From assembly GCA_947500005.1 (NCBI GenBank), contig CANMQJ010000019.1, forward strand, positions 1-64,000: a stretch of 64,000 nt of DNA. The letters are read 5' to 3'. Made by a program: the position numbers and the translations under genes. Every line of letters begins with the position of its first letter. Within the stretch, counting starts at the first letter, position 1. This DNA is from an uncultured Paracoccaceae bacterium. Its GTDB lineage: Bacteria > Pseudomonadota > Alphaproteobacteria > Rhodobacterales > Rhodobacteraceae. Below are positions 58,825 through 64,000 of this stretch, piece by piece. A model generated the notes under the pieces. The model saw only the letters and a program-made list of their open reading frames with translations. It was not told the DNA's origin and searched no databases.

Positions 58825-61751
58825 GTCAGATCCTCCGGAACCGGCGTTTCGGTCCGGTCCCATTCGCCGTAGCGGGCGAGTTGATCATAGTCTCCGATCA
58901 GGCTGTCGCGTTGCAGCATCCGGCGAGCCGTAAAGCCCTGTTTCGGGTCGAAATAGGCCGAGATCAATTTGCGAAGGTCGGCAAGCACCTTGTCTGGGGG
59001 CTCCTCTGCCAGCGGTGCTGCAACCTCCTTGTAGGTGCCACCCATGCCAATAAACACCGCTTCGGCAACCGGCGCGGGGCCGATCTCGGCAAAGCCGCCC
59101 TCTTCGGCGATGGCGGCCTCGATCAGCAGTTGCTTGTCGAAATGCTGCTGTTCCTTGGCGGTCGGCGGGGCGCCAGTCTTGTAGTCGTAGATCCGCAGCG
59201 ACCCGCGCGCCGTTCGGTCAAGCCGGTCGGCCCGGCCGACCAGCGTGAAATCGAGCGGGGCGAGTTGCTGTTCCAGTTTCACTTCGAACGCTTCGGGCAT
59301 CCCGTCGGTGCGGCGTGCGGACTCGGCCGCCAGGAAATCATCCGCGATCCGGCCAAGCCTTGCCAGCCAGAGTTTTCGGGCGCCGGGCCAGGCGACATGC
59401 TTTTCCAGCAACGCGGCGGCGCAGTTCAGAAACCCCTCGCGCGTGAGCAGCCCGGGATCGGCCATGCTGTCGCGCACGAAAGTTTCGAGGATCTCGTGCA
59501 CCACGATCCCGCGCAGCAGCGCGTCGGGTATCCGAACCAGCGGGTCGAGGGGCCGCAGGTGCAGGACGTGTTTGGCATAGATTGCATAAGGGTCACGGAT
59601 CAGCCGCTTGATTTCCGTCACCGACAGGCGCGTGGGGCGGGCGGCCACCGGTGGACGGGGAGAGGGCCGCGGTGCAGGAGCCGTGCGTGGGGCCTCTTCG
59701 AGCGCTTCCGCCCATTCGAGCCATTTACGACCGCGCGCGCGCATCCCGTCCAAGGCCGCCACACCCCCCTGTTCGGGCAGGCCCTGCAACAGGTTGGTCA
59801 ACCGGTTGAGCCAACGCGACGGCACCGTCTCGGCATCGTCGGAGCGGGCCGCGCGGGTCAGCCAGACCTTTTCCGCGCCGATGGCCTGTTGGAAGTCATG
59901 CGCAGACAGGCCGATCCGGCGCTCGGGCAGCAACAACCCGGCCCTGTCCCGCATCTGGCGGTTGAGCCACGGATCGGGCGCGGGTGCCTCGGGCCAACTG
60001 CCTTCGTTCAGCCCGCCGAGGATCAGAAGCTCGGCGCCCATAACGCGCGCTTCGAGCGTACCCCAGATCATGATTCCGGCATGCGGCGCATCGCGGTCGC
60101 GAACCTCTTCCCCGGACAACAGGGTGCCCAGCAGGTTGCCGAAATCGCGGGCGAGCATCTCGCCGCCGTGCTCCGCCTCCTGCGACAACGTCTCCAGAAC
60201 GGCAAGGGCCGCTTGGCCGGCCTTCTTGTCCCACAAAGTCCCAGCTCCGGATCCAGTGCTGCCTTGGGCAATCGCTTCTGCGGCCCGGCGCAGCCTGTCG
60301 ACCCATTCGCCAAGCGGCCGCTCCTCTGGGTCATGCTGTTCGCACAGGGTTGCGTGCAGCCAGTTGATCCAGTTCTCGGGCAGCCTCTTGCGTTCCGCCG
60401 CCTGTGCGAGGCTCGTAGCATCGGGAAAGGGCGGGCCGTTGCGGCGCAGGTCCAATTCCAGGTCACGAGTATGGCGCAGGTGGTCGCCACGATCCGCCCC
60501 GGAGTGGGTCAGCGGATGCTTGAGCAGTGTCAGCAGCGCCTGACCGTCCAGCCGCCGCGCGAAAAGCTCTGCCACATGGCGCAGGAACCGCCCCGGCGGT
60601 GAGAGCTGCAGTGGCAGGCCCGCGCTGTCATCGGGAAGGATTCGCCAACGGTCCAGCGCGGCGGCGACCTGGCGCGTCAGCATCCGGTCGGGGGTGATCA
60701 GCGCCGCGCTTTGTCCCTCTTCGGCCGCCTGGCGCAGGCGCAGCGCGATAGCCAGGGCTTCCTCGCGCGGTGTGCGCGCCTCGACCAAGGTCACTCGCTC
60801 CATTGCGGTGTCGAGATCGCGCAGTTTCGGCCCCTCGGCCATCCAGGCATCTGTCACCGGCGCAGGTCTCAGGGCCAGCGAAACCACCCGGTTGCGTGCC
60901 GGCGCCGGGGCTTCTGTCGGAACCCATCGGTCGACTTGGCCGTGATCCAGTTCCAGCGCGTGCATCAGTTTGCGGAAGCGGAACTGCGGATGATCCTCGC
61001 TCAGAAGAGCCTCGTCCATCCCGTCCCAGACCGCCGCAGGCAAGTCGAAATCGAACCCAGGCAGGATGACCGCGCCCTGCGGCAGGCGCGCGATCGCCTG
61101 CATCAGCATCATGGTCGTCCCACGCGAGCCGGTCGAGCCGGCAAGTATCACGGGGTGTGTCGGCGGTGTCTCGGCCCAGCGCGCGATCAGGCGTTCGACG
61201 ATCAGCCGCTGTCGCGCCTGCGGATCCAGCAATTCTCCTCCTGCGGCGAGGAAGTTCTCGGCGATATCTATGAAATGCTGGGCGCGCTCCCAGTGGCCGG
61301 ACAGGTCGCTGACATCGAGGTCGCGTATCGTGTTGTGCGAGACCCCTTCGCCCGCCATTTCCTCGATCAGCCCGGCCAGGCTGTCGGCCAGATCAAATTG
61401 CGAAGATCGCGCAGCGAGGTCCGGTTGCGCCTCAAGCAGCTTGCCGATGAGTTGCGCCAATTTCAGGCGACGACGCAAGGGCGGGATCGCAGGCGCCAGT
61501 GTTGCGAGATCGCGAAGATCACCCAGTTCCGTCAACAGGCGTATACGCGGCAGGAAGCTTGCCGGCCCCTCGTCAAAGAAGCCGCGGACCCTGCGGAACA
61601 TCCGCGTGGTGTTCAGGATCAGTTCCACCTGCGCCATGGTCTCGGGCGGGCGGTTCAACTGGCGGTGTTGCAACCCGGCCACCAAGTCGCGGCCGAAGTC
61701 CGCCCCTGGAGGCAAAGCGAAGACGCGCGGCCTCTCCTGCCGGTCAAACAT
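58821..61751 (-). CDS. addB: Double-strand break repair protein AddB
   Basis: The 976-residue product is the partner of AddA in the alphaproteobacterial AddAB type. It contains the N-terminal inactive helicase-like region (VILAGSTGSRGTTMMLMQAIA), the LILGGLNEGSWPEAP segment typical of the group, and a C-terminal nuclease domain with RIYDYKTGAPPTAKEQQHFDKQL (quoted in part: RIYDYKTG). The start at 61751 (MFDRQERPRVFAL) overlaps the murU stop. Confidence 0.95.
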   Translation of the reverse strand: MFDRQERPRVFALPPGADFGRDLVAGLQHRQLNRPPETMAQVELILNTTRMFRRVRGFFDEGPASFLPRIRLLTELGDLRDLATLAPAIPPLRRRLKLAQLIGKLLEAQPDLAARSSQFDLADSLAGLIEEMAGEGVSHNTIRDLDVSDLSGHWERAQHFIDIAENFLAAGGELLDPQARQRLIVERLIARWAETPPTHPVILAGSTGSRGTTMMLMQAIARLPQGAVILPGFDFDLPAAVWDGMDEALLSEDHPQFRFRKLMHALELDHGQVDRWVPTEAPAPARNRVVSLALRPAPVTDAWMAEGPKLRDLDTAMERVTLVEARTPREEALAIALRLRQAAEEGQSAALITPDRMLTRQVAAALDRWRILPDDSAGLPLQLSPPGRFLRHVAELFARRLDGQALLTLLKHPLTHSGADRGDHLRHTRDLELDLRRNGPPFPDATSLAQAAERKRLPENWINWLHATLCEQHDPEERPLGEWVDRLRRAAEAIAQGSTGSGAGTLWDKKAGQAALAVLETLSQEAEHGGEMLARDFGNLLGTLLSGEEVRDRDAPHAGIMIWGTLEARVMGAELLILGGLNEGSWPEAPAPDPWLNRQMRDRAGLLLPERRIGLSAHDFQQAIGAEKVWLTRAARSDDAETVPSRWLNRLTNLLQGLPEQGGVAALDGMRARGRKWLEWAEALEEAPRTAPAPRPSPRPPVAARPTRLSVTEIKRLIRDPYAIYAKHVLHLRPLDPLVRIPDALLRGIVVHEILETFVRDSMADPGLLTREGFLNCAAALLEKHVAWPGARKLWLARLGRIADDFLAAESARRTDGMPEAFEVKLEQQLAPLDFTLVGRADRLDRTARGSLRIYDYKTGAPPTAKEQQHFDKQLLIEAAIAEEGGFAEIGPAPVAEAVFIGMGGTYKEVAAPLAEEPPDKVLADLRKLISAYFDPKQGFTARRMLQRDSLIGDYDQLARYGEWDRTETPVPEDLT

Positions 61752-62424
61752 GGGCCAGCATATCCTCGGCCAGTGTAACCCCGGCAGGCGTGCCGACATC
61801 GCACCAGCGCCCTGGATATCGCGCGGCGTGAAGGCGCCCGTCGGCCTGCATCAGGTCCCAGACGCGGTTGAGGGAGAAGACCTCTTCTCCGATCTCCGCC
61901 AGCCTTGCGGTCTTGATGATTTGCGCCCCGCCATAGATCAGGCCGGGTCCGCGGGTGATGCGGCCGTCGGCGTCGCGTGTGAAGTCACCGAGACCGGCGT
62001 GACCCTCGGCCTGCGCGGGAGGCACGCACATCAGAAGCGCGTCCATGCGCGCGGGCTCCCATTCCGAAAGCAGGCGGGCCAGCGGGTTCGGCCCCTGCCA
62101 GATTGCATCGGGGTTCAGGGTGATGACGGTATCGGCGTCCAGTTGCGGCAGCGCGGCTTTCAGCCCGCCGCCGGTGTCGAGGATGCGGTCCCTTTCCAGC
62201 GAGAGCAGCACGCCGCGCGGCGCCAGATGACGCTCCAGCTTGTCGGCCATGTGATGCAGGTTCGACAGGATCCTGGGAGGCCGGATCTCGTCGGCGAGGT
62301 CGAGCGCATGGTCGATCAGGGGCCGGCCGGCCACCTCGACCAGCGGTTTCGGCCGGTCGGCTGTCAGTGGCTGCATGCGCGTGCCGAAGCCAGCGGCAAA
62401 GATCATCACTGGAAAGGCTTGCAT
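61744..62424 (-). CDS. murU: N-acetylmuramate-1-phosphate uridylyltransferase (MurU type)
   Basis: The 226-residue product is a sugar nucleotidyltransferase with FAAGFGTRMQPLT (signature GxGTRxxPLT), the PKPLVEVAGRPLI segment and the NPDAIW metal site. With AmgK it forms the anabolic recycling route that turns N-acetylmuramate into UDP-MurNAc without going through GlcNAc. The start lies two bases after the amgK stop. The MurU assignment rests on the amgK pairing and the length; mannose-1-phosphate-type activity is the alternative. Confidence 0.85.
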   Translation of the reverse strand: MQAFPVMIFAAGFGTRMQPLTADRPKPLVEVAGRPLIDHALDLADEIRPPRILSNLHHMADKLERHLAPRGVLLSLERDRILDTGGGLKAALPQLDADTVITLNPDAIWQGPNPLARLLSEWEPARMDALLMCVPPAQAEGHAGLGDFTRDADGRITRGPGLIYGGAQIIKTARLAEIGEEVFSLNRVWDLMQADGRLHAARYPGRWCDVGTPAGVTLAEDMLAHV

Positions 62425-62426
62425 GA

Positions 62427-63428
62427 TCAGGACCCTCGCAGCCGGTCAAGCACTTCCTTGGTTGGCGCCGGGAATGCGCCGCGCAGCAACTCGGCGATCG
62501 AAGCCAGGGCTGGATGATCGAGACCGCGCATCACGTGGTCCCAGACGGCTGGAAGCATCTCCAGGTACCGTGGTTTGCCGTATTCACGCCCCAGCCGGGC
62601 AAAGACCCCGATGATGCGCAGGTTGCGTTGCACGCCCAGCACGGCATAGGCGGTCCGAAAGGCGTGATCGTCCACGCCCGTGGCCGAGATATAGCGGTCG
62701 ATCATCCGCATCTCGATGCCCGCGGGAACCGTTCTGCGAATGTCTTGCAGCAGAGACACGAGGTCATAGGCCGGGTGCGCCAGCATCGCATCCTGGAAAT
62801 CGAGAAGGCCGACGCGCGCCGTTCCTTCCCTTTCCGGCAGCCAGATCAGGTTCTCGGCATGATAATCCCGCAGCATGAGTACCCGGGTCCCCTGCGTCGT
62901 GCGCTGAAGGATATCCTCGAACCGTGCTTCGAACCGTTCGCAACTGTCGGTATCTTGCTCGTGCAGGACATCGGCATAGGCCGTGAACGCGAGAGTGCAG
63001 GCCTCGGCCATGCGGGTCGGTCCGTAACTGTCGAGGGCGGGCGTCTCTGCCGCGTGCAGGGCGATCAGTACGTCTGTGGCCGCTTCATACAATTCTCGCT
63101 CCATCTCGGGTCGTGTGTCCAAGAGGCGGGCGAACAGGTCATCGCCCAGATCCTCGAGCAGAAGGAAGCCGTGCTGTACATCCTGTGCAAGTATCTCGGG
63201 CGCGCTGAGGCCGAGGCCGCGCAGAATTTCGGCGATGCGGACGAACCGCTCGACATCTTCGCCAAGTTCGGGGGCCGCATCCATCAGCACTGCCGAGTGG
63301 CCGGATTGTGGAGCGGTCAGCCTCTCATACCTGCGACGCGATGCATCACCTGCAAGCGTCTGCCGCCGGGCGTTCGCCCATCCAGCCTGTAACAGAAGCG
63401 CGTCAGCCAATACGGTGCGATTCGTCAT
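62427..63428 (-). CDS. amgK: N-acetylmuramate/N-acetylglucosamine kinase (AmgK type)
   Basis: The 333-residue product has an aminoglycoside phosphotransferase-type kinase fold: the early GDASRRRYERL, the LLLEDLGDDLFARLL hinge, the catalytic LMLRDYHAENLIWLP (HxxN) and the LLDFQDAMLAHPAYDLVSLL metal motif. In Pseudomonas and alphaproteobacteria the AmgK-MurU pair recycles cell-wall sugars and can bypass MurA inhibition by fosfomycin. Its start overlaps the tsaE stop. Confidence 0.88.
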   Translation of the reverse strand: MTNRTVLADALLLQAGWANARRQTLAGDASRRRYERLTAPQSGHSAVLMDAAPELGEDVERFVRIAEILRGLGLSAPEILAQDVQHGFLLLEDLGDDLFARLLDTRPEMERELYEAATDVLIALHAAETPALDSYGPTRMAEACTLAFTAYADVLHEQDTDSCERFEARFEDILQRTTQGTRVLMLRDYHAENLIWLPEREGTARVGLLDFQDAMLAHPAYDLVSLLQDIRRTVPAGIEMRMIDRYISATGVDDHAFRTAYAVLGVQRNLRIIGVFARLGREYGKPRYLEMLPAVWDHVMRGLDHPALASIAELLRGAFPAPTKEVLDRLRGS

Positions 63429-63898
63429 GCCGCCTCACTCAGCAACCCGGACCACTCGGGAGCGGACCAGTGCAGCGAAACATGCCGCATCGAATCCCGT
63501 TCCGGATCCGGCATGAATGCCAGGGTAAGGGCTGTGTCCGGAGCTAGCGGGCCCAGGCGGTCCGGCCATTCCACAAGGCATATCGCCGTATTGAAGGCCT
63601 CGGTCAGGCCCAGTTCCTCGACTTCTTCCGGAGTGCCCAGACGGTATAGGTCGCAGTGCCAGATTTCACCATTCCGACCGTCGTAGACCTGTACGAGAGT
63701 GAAGGTTGGCGACGGAATATCCTCGGGCGTGGGCAATAGGGATTGTATCAAGGCCCGAGCGAAATGCGTCTTTCCTGCACCGATCCCGCCCTCGAGAAGG
63801 AGCGTGTGGCCGGGGCGGAGGCGGGCACCCAGCCGTCGGGCAAAAATTGCGGTTTCTTCGGGGCTGTCGAAGGTCAGGGAACGCTCTTTGGGCATCAT
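63425..63898 (-). CDS. tsaE: tRNA threonylcarbamoyladenosine biosynthesis protein TsaE
   Basis: The 157-residue product is the small ATPase needed for t6A modification of tRNA together with TsaB, TsaC and TsaD. It has Walker A GGIGAGKT (residues 37-44), SPTFTLVQVYDG and the HCDLYRLG motif. The start is the first of two adjacent ATGs (63898, 63895). It heads the conserved block tsaE-amgK-murU-addB-addA-trxA. Confidence 0.95.
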   Translation of the reverse strand: MMPKERSLTFDSPEETAIFARRLGARLRPGHTLLLEGGIGAGKTHFARALIQSLLPTPEDIPSPTFTLVQVYDGRNGEIWHCDLYRLGTPEEVEELGLTEAFNTAICLVEWPDRLGPLAPDTALTLAFMPDPERDSMRHVSLHWSAPEWSGLLSEAA

Positions 63899-63939
63899 GG
63901 CGCCACAATGACCTTGGCCCTGCTCGGCTGCAAGCTTGT

Positions 63940-64000
63940 TCAGGCCTTTTCCATGGGTTTCGCGGCAACGCGCTGCACTTGCTTTCCGGGGTCCGGATCA
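63940..64000 (-). CDS. 3' end of a gene running in from the right (partial)
   Basis: A minus-strand frame is open from the window edge and ends at a TGA (63942-63940), giving a C-terminal tail of about 19 residues (DPDPGKQVQRVAAKPMEKA). It is followed 41 bp later by tsaE. The fragment is too short to identify, and other frames are also briefly open here. Confidence 0.45.
   Translation of the reverse strand, partial: DPDPGKQVQRVAAKPMEKA

Noticed and set aside
58779..60602. Plus-strand frame of 607 codons opposite addB
   Set aside because: It is antisense to addB, with low-complexity Q/R/G-rich translation and no start signal.

Overview
The window reads as a piece of an alphaproteobacterial chromosome, most likely order Rhodobacterales (marine roseobacter type). 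This rests on the high GC, the densely packed genes with ATGA and TGATG start/stop overlaps, the gene order tsaE-amgK-murU-addB-addA-trxA, an iron-responsive IRO-type box in front of heme uptake genes, and the number of TRAP, TTT and Dpp uptake systems. The genus cannot be settled by eye. No rRNA, tRNA, CRISPR array or replication origin was seen.

Layout. 1-1080: a less GC-rich stretch with a frameshifted membrane-anchored gene and a tandem 16-bp repeat. 1079-10029: a complete heme uptake locus, with hmuSTUV running left and receptor hmuR, a small exported protein, exbB, two exbD genes and tonB running right from a shared promoter region with an IRO box. 10039-18322: a leftward peptide operon (M81 peptidase, DppA, B, C, D, F) with a divergent LacI-type regulator and a GTTACCGGTAAC palindrome between them. 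18601-26240: a rightward RND operon that continues into a lipid kinase and a metallophosphoesterase, followed by a double-VOC/esterase fusion. 26329-28287: DEAD-box helicase with a DbpA domain. 28435-36194: a sugar-acid type catabolic locus (hydratase, hydroxypyruvate isomerase, IlvD/Edd dehydratase, beta-hydroxyacid dehydrogenase, TRAP transporter, MarR). 36276-38446: nqrM, apbE, a small membrane protein and a CBS-domain protein. 38631-42526: AraC regulator, alpha/beta hydrolase and a degenerate IS91-type element. 42606-47438: monomeric isocitrate dehydrogenase and Tex. 47442-55015: a MarR-controlled divergent module with two cytoplasmic sulfatases, an MBL-fold hydrolase and a TctCBA transporter. 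55081-64000: the housekeeping block trxA-addA-addB-murU-amgK-tsaE and the end of another gene.

The strongest candidate for an undescribed system is 47442-55015. Two tandem palindromic operators lie between marR and tctC. Each arm of the locus is built from overlapping genes and each carries a type I sulfatase (CxPxR) without a signal peptide. The layout predicts import of an intact sulfate ester by a tripartite tricarboxylate-type transporter, desulfation in the cytoplasm and induction through MarR. Other items of interest are the RND-lipid kinase-phosphoesterase operon, the integrase/IS91 transposase chimera with an expanded hexanucleotide repeat, and the apbE-nqrM pair without Na+-NQR genes nearby.
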